Positions 8,308-16,699 of a stretch of DNA of 64,000 nt are shown one piece after another. The stretch covers positions 1 through 64,000 of the forward strand of contig NZ_JAFFQC010000004.1 in NCBI RefSeq assembly GCF_016918545.1, given 5' to 3'. Position numbers and translations under genes: made by a program. This DNA is from Desulfobulbus alkaliphilus (lineage in GTDB: Bacteria; Desulfobacterota; Desulfobulbia; Desulfobulbales; Desulfobulbaceae). Each line of letters begins with the position of its first letter. Positions within the stretch are counted from its first letter, which is position 1. Below the pieces are notes generated by a model, which did no database searches, had not been told where the DNA came from, and saw only the letters and a program-made list of their open reading frames with translations.

Positions 8308-10496
8308 CCAGACCTTCGGGACAGGCAGCTTACAAAATTCACCCATGGAACAGACAACGAATGACAGAACACCCTGAAAACGAAAAGAAAAAAAAGACAC
8401 CTCCCGTGCGCAAAGCGAAAACCGGTGCCTGGTGGAAAAGTGTTCCCACGACCCCGGACCCTGAACCGTCGACAGGCAATGTTGCCGCGGATGCGGTTGA
8501 GCCGGTAGCGCGGCTTGAACCCGAGACAGGAATCAAGTCCGAGACCAACCCCTCCACAACAACCGTCCAAACAGACCGGGAACAACGCGACGAACAGGGA
8601 AAACAGACGCAACCAGCCTCGGGCATGAGCAATACCCCGCCCGCATCCGTCAGCGAACGTCAAGCAGATACAGCCACCGTCCTGCCGCCCATCGGAGACG
8701 AACTGGCCGAAGCCGACCCATTATCACCTGAATTCGACCAGCCGGTTCCGGCAGGGGAAGAGGGCGAAACAGCTGTCGACCAGCCCGCTGCCAAAAAAAG
8801 ACGGTCACGCCGAAGCGCAAAAAAGCACAACCGGCGCGGCGAAAACAAAAAAATGGACGATGCAGAGAGCAGTGACCAGCCAGCGGAACCGGAAAGAGAA
8901 GAGGATTCCGATGTCACAGTACCGGATGAGCCGGAAGCAGATGAAACCCTCGAAGCCACCGCCACTCCCGCCAAGGCAGTTGCCCATAAACTGCTAATCA
9001 ACGCTGAAGAGCCTGAAGAGTGTCGCATAGCTTTGGTGGAAGACGGCCGATTGGAATCATTCCACGTCACCACCATCGACCGGGAACCAACAAAGAACAA
9101 CATTTACAAGGGCCGAGTTGTTTCCATTGAGGCCAACCTGCAGGCTGCCTTCGTTGATATCGGTACGGGGAGAAACGGTTTCCTGCCCTTCAATGAAATC
9201 CATCCCGAATATTTCCGAGAAGACCTCAACGAACGGAATCGCAATCTCATTGCCCAGCATCAGTGGAAAAAACTGAAAATCGAAGAAGTCATGCAGCGCG
9301 GCCAAGAGGTGCTGGTGCAGGTCGTCAAGGAGGTGACCGGTAACAAAGGCGCCAACATGACGACCTTTCTCTCTTTGCCCGGACGCTGTCTGGTGCTCAT
9401 GCCCGGCAGTGACAGTGCCGGCATTTCCCGCAAGATTGTTGGTGAAGAACGCCGAGCCGCTCTACGGGAGATCATGAGCGAACTCGATATTCCCGAGGGC
9501 ATCGGCTATATCATCCGCACCGCCAGCGCTGAAATCACCAAGGCCGCCCTGCAGAAAGACCTTCAGTATCTGCTCACCCTGTGGGAAGAAATCAAGAACC
9601 GGGGCCAGAACATGACGGCCCCTGCCCTTATTTTCGAGGAGCAGGACACCGTTATCCGTTTTTTACGGGATCATTTTTTTCCGGATATCCAGGAGATCCT
9701 GGTGGACACCCAGGAATCGCTGGACAATGTCATCGCCTTTGTCGAGCAGCTCCCGAGCAAACAGCAACGGGTCAAGGTCCGGCTGCATCGTGGCTCCAAG
9801 CCTATTTTCAACCAGTACAATATCGAGGAACAGATCGAATCGATCTACAAACCACAGGTTACCCTGCCATCCGGTGGATCGATCGTCATTAACCCCACCG
9901 AGGCACTGGTCGCCATAGATGTCAATTCAGGCCGCACCTCGAAAAACAGTGATTTTGAGGAAACTATTTTTCTCGCCAACATGGAAGCGGCAGCAGAGCT
10001 GGCCCGGCAGCTCAGGTTACGCGATCTTGGCGGCCTGATCGTGGTCGATTTCATCGACATGCGCAACAAGAAGCATATCAGGGAAGTTGAACGCCAGGTG
10101 AAACTCAGCATGAAAAAGGATAAAGCCAAGGTCGATATCAGCAAAATATCCCGGTTCGGCCTCATGCAGATTTCCCGGCAGAAAATGGGTGCCCCCATTG
10201 AAAAGGGGAGTTATTTCAAATGTGAAAACTGCCAGGGTCGGGGAGTGGTTCGCTCGGTGGAAACCCAGGCCTTGTATTATCTGCGCCGTATTCAGACCGG
10301 TATCACCCGGAAAAAAGTCTCGTGGATCGAGTGTCAGTTGCCCTTGAATGTGGCCCAGTATCTCTTAAACAAAAAACGGGCTGAACTATCCGAACTGGAG
10401 GAAAAAAACAATGCCAGGATCGACATCATTCCCAGGGTGGAGATGAAGCCCTCGGAACATCAGATCAATTTCCTTGATGCCGAACCTAAGGGATAA
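8304..10496 (+). CDS. RNase E/G family endoribonuclease with long charged N-terminal extension
   Basis: This is a single-strand-specific endoribonuclease of rRNA and mRNA processing. The S1 domain begins near residue 265 (NIYKGRVVSIEANLQAAFVDIG). The DNase I-like catalytic part has both metal-binding aspartate motifs, AIDVNSG and VVDFIDM. The zinc link CENCQGRG is present. About 230 residues before the S1 domain are disordered, rich in Glu, Pro, Thr and Lys, with a basic patch KKRRSRRSAKKHNRRG. This differs from the E. coli enzyme, whose unstructured scaffold is C-terminal. The open frame starts at a TTG (8304) overlapping the previous stop. An ATG at 8361 is an alternative. A hairpin and a tRNA gene follow. 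Confidence 0.9.
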   Translation: MTRPSGQAAYKIHPWNRQRMTEHPENEKKKKTPPVRKAKTGAWWKSVPTTPDPEPSTGNVAADAVEPVARLEPETGIKSETNPSTTTVQTDREQRDEQGKQTQPASGMSNTPPASVSERQADTATVLPPIGDELAEADPLSPEFDQPVPAGEEGETAVDQPAAKKRRSRRSAKKHNRRGENKKMDDAESSDQPAEPEREEDSDVTVPDEPEADETLEATATPAKAVAHKLLINAEEPEECRIALVEDGRLESFHVTTIDREPTKNNIYKGRVVSIEANLQAAFVDIGTGRNGFLPFNEIHPEYFREDLNERNRNLIAQHQWKKLKIEEVMQRGQEVLVQVVKEVTGNKGANMTTFLSLPGRCLVLMPGSDSAGISRKIVGEERRAALREIMSELDIPEGIGYIIRTASAEITKAALQKDLQYLLTLWEEIKNRGQNMTAPALIFEEQDTVIRFLRDHFFPDIQEILVDTQESLDNVIAFVEQLPSKQQRVKVRLHRGSKPIFNQYNIEEQIESIYKPQVTLPSGGSIVINPTEALVAIDVNSGRTSKNSDFEETIFLANMEAAAELARQLRLRDLGGLIVVDFIDMRNKKHIREVERQVKLSMKKDKAKVDISKISRFGLMQISRQKMGAPIEKGSYFKCENCQGRGVVRSVETQALYYLRRIQTGITRKKVSWIECQLPLNVAQYLLNKKRAELSELEEKNNARIDIIPRVEMKPSEHQINFLDAEPKG

Positions 10497-10510
10497 ACTG
10501 CACCTTTCGT

Positions 10511-10544
10511 GCTGCCAGCGCCGCAGCCTTTGCGGATTGGCAGC
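10511..10544 (+). terminator. Hairpin after the RNase E/G gene
   Basis: The outer arms are GCTGCCA (10511-10517) and TGGCAGC (10538-10544), with an inner CCGCA/TGCGG stem. No T-tract follows, so it may be a processing or stabilising hairpin rather than a terminator. Confidence 0.4.
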
Positions 10545-10555
10545 CCAGAAACCTC

Positions 10556-10584
10556 TTGTACAAACTCTGTTTTCAATGTATAAG
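10556..10584 (+). promoter_or_regulatory. Sigma70-type promoter of the tRNA gene
   Basis: The -35 box is TTGTAC (10556-10561) and the -10 box is TATAAG (10579-10584), with an ideal 17-bp spacer. The tRNA begins 15 bp downstream of the -10 box. Confidence 0.65.
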
Positions 10585-10598
10585 GGGCCAACACATTT

Positions 10599-10675
10599 GC
10601 GCCAGTAGCTCAGCTGGATAGAGTGCCGGACTACGAATCCGTAGGTCGGAGGTTCGAATCCTCCTTGGCGCGCCA
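10599..10675 (+). tRNA. tRNA-Arg (anticodon ACG)
   Basis: This is a complete 77-nt cloverleaf. The acceptor stem GCGCCAG pairs with TTGGCGC, the D-arm is AGCTCAGCTGGATAGAGT, the anticodon loop is CTACGAA and the T-arm is GGAGGTTCGAATCCTCC. The CCA end is encoded. The outermost anticodon-stem position (C opposite T) is unpaired. The ACG anticodon would need A34-to-inosine editing by TadA, as in other bacteria. Confidence 0.97.
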
Positions 10676-10680
10676 ACAAA

Positions 10681-10723
10681 AACAGCCACTTATCGCACGG
10701 TCGATAAGTGGCTGTTTCTTTTT
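10681..10723 (+). terminator. Strong Rho-independent terminator after tRNA-Arg
   Basis: A 15-bp perfect stem (10681-10695 with 10702-10716) has a 6-nt loop and is followed by TTCTTTTT. From here to 11127 I see no gene; the short frames at 10727-10996 have no ribosome site or family resemblance. Confidence 0.9.
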
Positions 10724-11127
10724 CATGTGACTTTGCAAGCACTTGCCGGTTATCCGATCAAGAATCAAGGGGCTTCGTTGTCAGCAACGGTGGCCTACAT
10801 CTCATTTTTATTCTGCATTCCCCCCCACTATTGCTCAGCCTTTCCTTTCAGTCAACATTTCCCCCATCGCCGCAAAATTCGTGATAACCCGGTTCAGGTT
10901 GATCCTCTCGCCCCAACCTGCATCCTCGCCGAACTAGTATGTGAGATATGTCTACAGACCGCTGCACGGGGGTCTACCACAGAGGGGTACAGGTAAAAAT
11001 ACCTTCGGATATACAGCCATTTTGACAGGGTTGTCTTTTGAATTTAAATAGGGTAGAGGACTTGTGCATAGGTACAAAAGCTACCGAGGTCCACCTTGTT
11101 GATGTTCTGTTATTGGGGGAAGATTTC

Positions 11128-14100
11128 ATGACCAACAAGCCGCAAGACTCCGTACAGCCCTTCGAAGCAGTATCTGTACAGCGCAAACAAGCCGAGGGGC
11201 AAACCGAAACCATGGGGTCGATTTTCTCTCCAGCGCAAGCCCCTGCACAACCTCAGCTGATACTCAACGAACTGCGGGTACGCCAGGTCGAACTGGAGAG
11301 GCAGAACGAGGAATTACGCACGGCCCGGGCCCAGATCGACGCAGAGCGGGCTCGCTATTTCGGCCTCTATGACGAAGCCCCAGTGGGTTACTGCACCCTG
11401 TCCGAGCAGGGAGTTATCCTGGGGGCCAATCGTACCGCCGCCACCCTGCTGGGGATGACCCGGGACGCGATGGTCAGGCAACCACTCTCCCGCTTCATCC
11501 ACCATGATGATCAGGACATCTACGATCTGCACCACAAACAGCTCTTGAAGACAGGTACCCTCCAGAAATATGATCTCCGGCTGGTCAAGCCCGATGGCGG
11601 CTATATCTGGGCGCATTTGAAGGAAACTGTCGACCAGGGGGAAGACGGTGCGCCTGTATGCCGCGTGGTGATCAGCGATATCGGCGAGCGCAAACGGGCA
11701 GAGGAAGAGAACAGGAAATTCAGGACCATTGCAGACAAAGCGGTCTATGGCAAAGCGATTGCCGATCTTCAAGGACATTTGTTGTATGTCAACCGGTTCT
11801 ATGCCGAAACCCACGGGTACAGCCCCGAAGAATTGGTTGGACGGAATGTCTCCATATTTCACAACCGGGAGCAAATGCCGGCAGCGGACCGTCTCATTGC
11901 CATGATAATGCGGGATGGGCATTTCCCGCCCACGAAGGTCTGGCATCGCCATCAGGATGGCACGGAATTTCCCTTGCTGATGAGCGGCATCCTTATCAAA
12001 GACGAGTACGGCAACTCCAAATGCATCGCCACCTCGGCCATCGATTTGTCCGCCCAGCACCAGGCGGAGGCAAGGCTTGCCGAGAGCGAATCGCTACTTA
12101 ATGCCGTCGGTCAAATGGTTAATGCCGGGGGGTGGAAATTGGATGTCGATATGCAACGTGTGTGGTGGACCAGGCAAACCTACCATATCCACGGCCTGTC
12201 GCTGGACTATCAGCCAACAGTGGAAGAAGCCCTCAATTTCTATCATCCCGAAGACCGTTCGAGGCTGGCCGGGTCGCTCCAACAGGCACGAAGTACAGGC
12301 GAACCATTCGATGAGGAATACCGGATCACTAACGCGCTCGGCAAACCACTTTGGGTGCGGATCATCTGTCAACCGCAAATGGATGCGGGGGGAGCGTACA
12401 AGCTTAAGGGAACCATTCAGGACATCACTGAACGGAAACTATCCAATGAGCGCATACGGCATTTAAATTCGGTGCTGAAATCCCTTGTCATGGTCAGTGA
12501 GATCATTTCCACCTCTCAGGACCAGGGCCGGTTGCTGAAGGATATCTGCCACGCCTTAACCGCAACCAGAGGGTATCATAACGCCTGGATTATACTTGTG
12601 GACGAAGATCACAGGGTCACGGACTCGGCCCAGGCCGGGGTGGGGGATGCCTTTCAGGACCTACTCTCCCGATTTCGACAGGGAGAGATGAGCTCCTGCG
12701 CATGCAAGGCTCTTGATTCACCCCTGCTGCAGGTTGTTCCAGACCCGCAAACTGCATGTACCGATTGCAATTTGGCCGGTCAGTATTCCGGCAGGGCGGG
12801 TTTCGCTGTTCGCTTGGAGGCAGCAGGGCAACCTATCGGTTTGCTTGCCGTTTCCGTACCCAGGGAGTTGGCGCAAGACCGTGAGGAACACGAACTGTTT
12901 ATGAATCTGGCTGGAACCATTGCCATGGGCGTTCAGAGGATACGTCTGGAGCAAATCCGCCGCGAGCAGGAACGACGTCTTCAGTGCTATGAACGAATCA
13001 TCTCCAGGATCAACGACCCCATGTCCCTGGTGGATGAGAACTACAGATACATAGTCGTGAACGACGCCTATCTGCAGACATTCAACAAGTCACGCCATGA
13101 GATCGAAGGCCATACCGTGGAAAGCCTGGTTGGCAAGGACGTCTTTTTCAACCGGGTCAAGCCGCGCCTGGACCAGGCGCTTGCAGGGCGGGAAGTGGTG
13201 TACGAGGACAGTTTCCCCGGCCTTGATGGATCGCCGCGCTAACGGATAATGAATTATTATCCTTTTCATGATGCAAAGAATGAACTTAAAGGGGTTGTCT
13301 CAAGGGCCTTGGACATCACTGACCGTAAACGGTCGGAAGATGCTCTGCGGGAGAGCGAGGCGCGTTTCAGGGCTCTCCACAATGCCTCGTTTGGTGGTAT
13401 CGCCATCCACGACAAAGGCGTTATCCTGGAATGCAACCAGGGACTCTCCGAAATTTCCGGTTTTGGTTATGATGAACTCATTGGAATGGATGGGCTTCTA
13501 CTGATCGCGGAGCAATCCCGCGAAGCAGTCATGCGCAATATTCGTTCCGGTTATGAGCAGCCCTATGAAGCATTCGGGGTTCGCAAAAATGGGGAGGAAT
13601 ACCCCCTGCGCCTGGAGGCGAGAAACATTCCCCACAAAGGCAAGACGGTTCGCGTGGTTGAGTTCAGGGACATCACGGAACGTAAGAGGGCGGAAGCAGA
13701 ACACGCAAAGCTTCAGGAGCAGCTCATCCAGGCGCAGAAGATGGAAACAGTCGGCCGGTTGGCCGGAGGGGTGGCGCACGATTTCAACAACATGCTGGGC
13801 GTCATCCTCGGGTATACGGAAATGACCCTTGAGCAGGTGTCACCCGGCCACCCGATGTATAAAGCCTTGCACGGCATCCAGCAGGCGGCCCAGCGTTCCG
13901 CCGACCTGACCGGCCAGTTGCTGGCTTTCGCCCGCAAGCAGGCCATTGCCCCCAGGATAATCGACCTCAACGAGACCGTGGAAAGGATGCTCAAGATGTT
14001 GCGCCGGCTCATCGGCGAAGACATCGACCTGATCTGGCTGCCCGGCCGCAACCTTGAACCGATCAAGATGGACCCCACCCAGATTGATAAGATCCTGGCC

Positions 14101-14862
14101 AACCTGTGCATCAACGCTCGGGATGCCATCGCGGGTGTGGGCAAGGTCACCATCGAGACGGCCGCAGCCTCACTTGACGAGGCCTGGTGCGCCGTCCACA
14201 ACGAGACTGTACCCGGCGAGTACATGCTGCTGGCAATCAGTGACAACGGTTGCGGCATGGACCGGGAGACCCTCAGCCATCTGTTCGAGCCCTTCTTCAC
14301 CACCAAGGAGCAGGGCAAGGGCACCGGTCTCGGCCTGGCCTCGGTGTACGGAGCCGTCACCCAGAATAAGGGCTTTATCAACGTGTACAGCGAACCTGGC
14401 CAGGGTACGACCTTCAAGATCTACCTGCGAGCCTATGGGGATCAATCAGCCGGGGTAGAGGGAAAGACGCTGGAACTGCCGGCGGAACACGGAAGCGAGA
14501 CCATCCTCCTGGTGGAAGACGAGCCAGCTATTTTGGAAATGACCATGATGATGCTGGAGAGGCTCGGCTATACCGTGTTGGCCGCCGCCACCCCCGGCGA
14601 GGCCATCCGCCTGGCTCATGAGCATGCAGGTTCCATCGATCTGCTCATGACCGACGTGGTCATGCCGGAGATGAATGGCCAGGAACTGGCTGGATACCTC
14701 CTCGCCCATTCCCCCAATCTCAAGTGCCTGTTCATGTCCGGCTACACCGCCAACGTCATCGCCCAGCACGGTGTCCTGGACAAGGGTGTACACTTCATCC
14801 AGAAACCGTTCACAATGGAAGACCTGAAGCGAAAGCTGGGCCAGACTCTAAATCGTGAGTAG
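11128..14862 (+). pseudogene. PAS/GAF hybrid sensor histidine kinase interrupted by an in-frame TAA
   Basis: Two open frames (11128-13242 and 13249-14862) are in the same phase, separated by a TAA at 13240-13242. The stop sits inside a PAS domain: GLDGSPR before it and RIMNYYPFHD after it form one continuous PAS/PAC sequence ending in ALDITDRKR. One C-to-T change (CAA to TAA) would explain it. Order of domains: coiled start, several PAS domains (first near YFGLYDEAPVGYCTL), a GAF domain, the broken PAS, another PAS, HisKA with GGVAHDFNNMLG (phosphoacceptor His), HATPase (NARDAI, DNGCGMD, GTGLGL) and a receiver with VMPEMNG. The start at ATG 11128 is preceded by GGGGGA. The second part could restart at ATG 13249 and still encode a soluble kinase. 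A sequencing error or a true nonsense mutation cannot be separated here. Confidence 0.8.
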
Positions 14863-14919
14863 AACTCCAGGCTTTCGCGTACCTTTTCTCTTGAATCAGG
14901 AAGTCGCCGGATTGGTCGA

Positions 14920-15314
14920 TTATCTTTCCAAGATCTCCGGATTTGTCAGGTACTTGCCGAAATTCTCAGACTCCTGGTGCAGTCTTTTCACGCCGGGCAG
15001 GCATTCAGCCCCTCTGGAATCTTTAATTTGATTCCGTCGCCGATCAATATGAAGGTACCGGCAACGGGTACGTACAGCCCCATGCCGCAAAATCAAAACC
15101 AGCCAATGGGCAAGGGTTTTTTCGTACTTCAGCGCCTCGAAGCGGAAAAAGCCGGGAATCCCTCATAAGAATTGGACAGGATTCGCAACCAGGGAATGCT
15201 CGACGACACACCGTGATGATCAATCCGCACGATGAAGCCGAAAACAGCAACCACGAACCACTCAAACGTTGCTCTTCCGGGGAAAGCCCTCGCAAGGTCT
15301 TCAGTAAAAGACAC
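14920..15314 (-). pseudogene. Decayed transposase remnant
   Basis: Read on the minus strand, 15314 downwards gives MSFTEDLARAFPG and then FEWFVVAVFGFIVRIDHHGV, the N-terminus of a common DDE-type transposase. A frameshift follows. Another frame continues with FFRFEALKYEKTLAHW, and near 15010-14960 come IGDGIK (one frame) and PGVKRLHQESENFGK (another frame), ending at a TAA at 14920. The order of these pieces matches one protein broken by at least two frameshifts and lacking its C-terminal half. The family assignment rests on remembered motifs (DGxK and PGVKxLHQESE). The piece is non-functional. It lies 17 bp from MITE copy 2, which inserted independently because it has its own target duplication. 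Confidence 0.6.
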
Positions 15315-15331
15315 AGTTTTCCTATCATGTT

Positions 15332-15558
15332 CCTGAATCTGTGAGAGTTCGTCCGTGCGTCAGCTTTGTTGTTCGTGACCGTTCGATTAAAGGAGACTTT
15401 TATCGGAAGGTTACGGGCCATGAAGATGGCGTGCGGATGGACGCCCCGAAGGGCGGCTGGTAAAGGTTATCTTCAAGAATTCCGCTGCAATTACAATGTG
15501 AATACAGCAATATATATTCAAAACAACAAAACAAGAGCCCAGCCGTCACGGATTCAGG
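15332..15558 (+). mobile_element. MITE-like element, copy 2 (full length, 227 bp)
   Basis: The ends are CCTGAATCTGTGA and TCACGGATTCAGG, and the copy is flanked by the perfect 5-bp duplication ATGTT (15327-15331 and 15559-15563). The hairpin is kept, with several wobble-compatible substitutions. The extra length is in the right half. The rest of 14863-15882 holds the transposase remnant and the promoter at 15733-15760; I see nothing else. Confidence 0.9.
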
Positions 15559-15732
15559 ATGTTGCTCCCCTCCAATATTCGTACAGACAATAATCAGAAT
15601 GTTCACTGATCGCCTGGAGTTGATTTCCGGGCAAGAAACCGACGATAGGGACATCAACCGGACCAATACGATGTACACTCGGGCGGTCAGCCCGTTCCGC
15701 GGATGCACTGAAAAATCCCTGTCGGTTGCTTC

Positions 15733-15760
15733 TTTCACTGGAATATGTTTTTGTTATAAT
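15733..15760 (+). promoter_or_regulatory. Probable promoter of the beta-phosphoglucomutase/GH65 operon
   Basis: The -10 box TATAAT (15755-15760) is a perfect match. A weak -35 box TTTCAC (15733-15738) lies 16 bp upstream. The leader to the ATG at 15883 is about 115 nt. Confidence 0.5.
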
Positions 15761-15882
15761 ATATTGCGATGCATGTCGACTCAGCCCTGCTGCAAATTGA
15801 CAATGCTCCTTCCACCTTTTTTTCCACTCTTGGCGGTAAACGCAGGAACCAATACACAAGGCGCCGTATAGGAGGAACCACC

Positions 15883-16629
15883 ATGCCCCCCAAAGCCATA
15901 ACCAGAACCGATGTTGACGCGGTACTGTTCGACCTGGATGGCGTTGTCACTGAGACCGCCAAGGTGCATTCGGTCTGCTGGAAAAAGGCATTCGACGATT
16001 TCCTCGAACAACATGCCCAGCAGACCGGTCAACCCTTTACCCCCTTTGACATCAGCTCCGATTACAACCAGTATGTGGACGGAAAATTGCGTCAGGAAGG
16101 AGTGCGCAGTTTCCTCGCTTCACGGAACATCGAGCTGCCGTACGGTGACCCGGAGGGACCTTCCGACCAGGCAACCGTCTGGGGGATCGGCAAGCGTAAG
16201 GATGAAATGTTCACAACGGTCCTGCGCGAACAGGGGGTGGACATCCTGGAAGACGGCATGGCCCTGGTCCGTCATGTGCGTGCCCTGGGTTGCAAAACTG
16301 CGGTGGTCTCATCAAGCAAGAACTGTCTGGCCGTCCTGAAAGCAGCCGGCATTGAAGAGTATTTCGACGTCCGGGTGGACGGAACCACGGTCGATGCCTT
16401 GGGCATCAATGGCAAGCCGGCCCCGGACTCATTTCTCAAGGCCGCCGAACTGCTGGGAGTATCCCCGGATCGATCGGTGGTGGTGGAAGACGCTATTGCC
16501 GGAGTTCAGGCCGGGAAGAGCGGTAACTTCGGCTTGGTGGTGGGCGTGGCGCGCAAAGGAGATGAGGAGGCGCTACGAGCAAATGGCGCCGACATAGTGG
16601 TCACCGACCTACAGACCCTCATCGTATAA
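15883..16629 (+). CDS. Beta-phosphoglucomutase family HAD hydrolase
   Basis: This HAD-superfamily enzyme is expected to convert beta-glucose 1-phosphate to glucose 6-phosphate. The catalytic motif DLDGVVTE lies near the N-terminus with the two aspartates needed for a mutase. WGIGKRKDEMF is the cap region typical of the GH65-linked subfamily, and AVVSSSKN, GKPAPD and VVVEDAIAGVQAG are motifs II to IV. The start was moved to ATG 15883, which has a perfect AGGAGG seven bases upstream; the longer frame has none. The protein is about 248 residues. It is followed by a GH65 phosphorylase, whose product it would process. The two together phosphorolyse a disaccharide such as trehalose, maltose or kojibiose. 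Confidence 0.88.
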   Translation: MPPKAITRTDVDAVLFDLDGVVTETAKVHSVCWKKAFDDFLEQHAQQTGQPFTPFDISSDYNQYVDGKLRQEGVRSFLASRNIELPYGDPEGPSDQATVWGIGKRKDEMFTTVLREQGVDILEDGMALVRHVRALGCKTAVVSSSKNCLAVLKAAGIEEYFDVRVDGTTVDALGINGKPAPDSFLKAAELLGVSPDRSVVVEDAIAGVQAGKSGNFGLVVGVARKGDEEALRANGADIVVTDLQTLIV

Positions 16630-16699
16630 TTGCCATCATTTCGAATAGCTGCTCTCTATCGACCATGAGTGATGGAGGACAACCCCTGGAGAAAAAAGC

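Noticed and set aside
10727-10996. Short plus-strand frames after the tRNA terminator
   Set aside because: No ribosome site or resemblance to a known protein.
13240-13242. Recoding of the stop (selenocysteine or pyrrolysine)
   Set aside because: The codon is TAA, which is used for neither residue, and no recoding element is visible. A point mutation is simpler.
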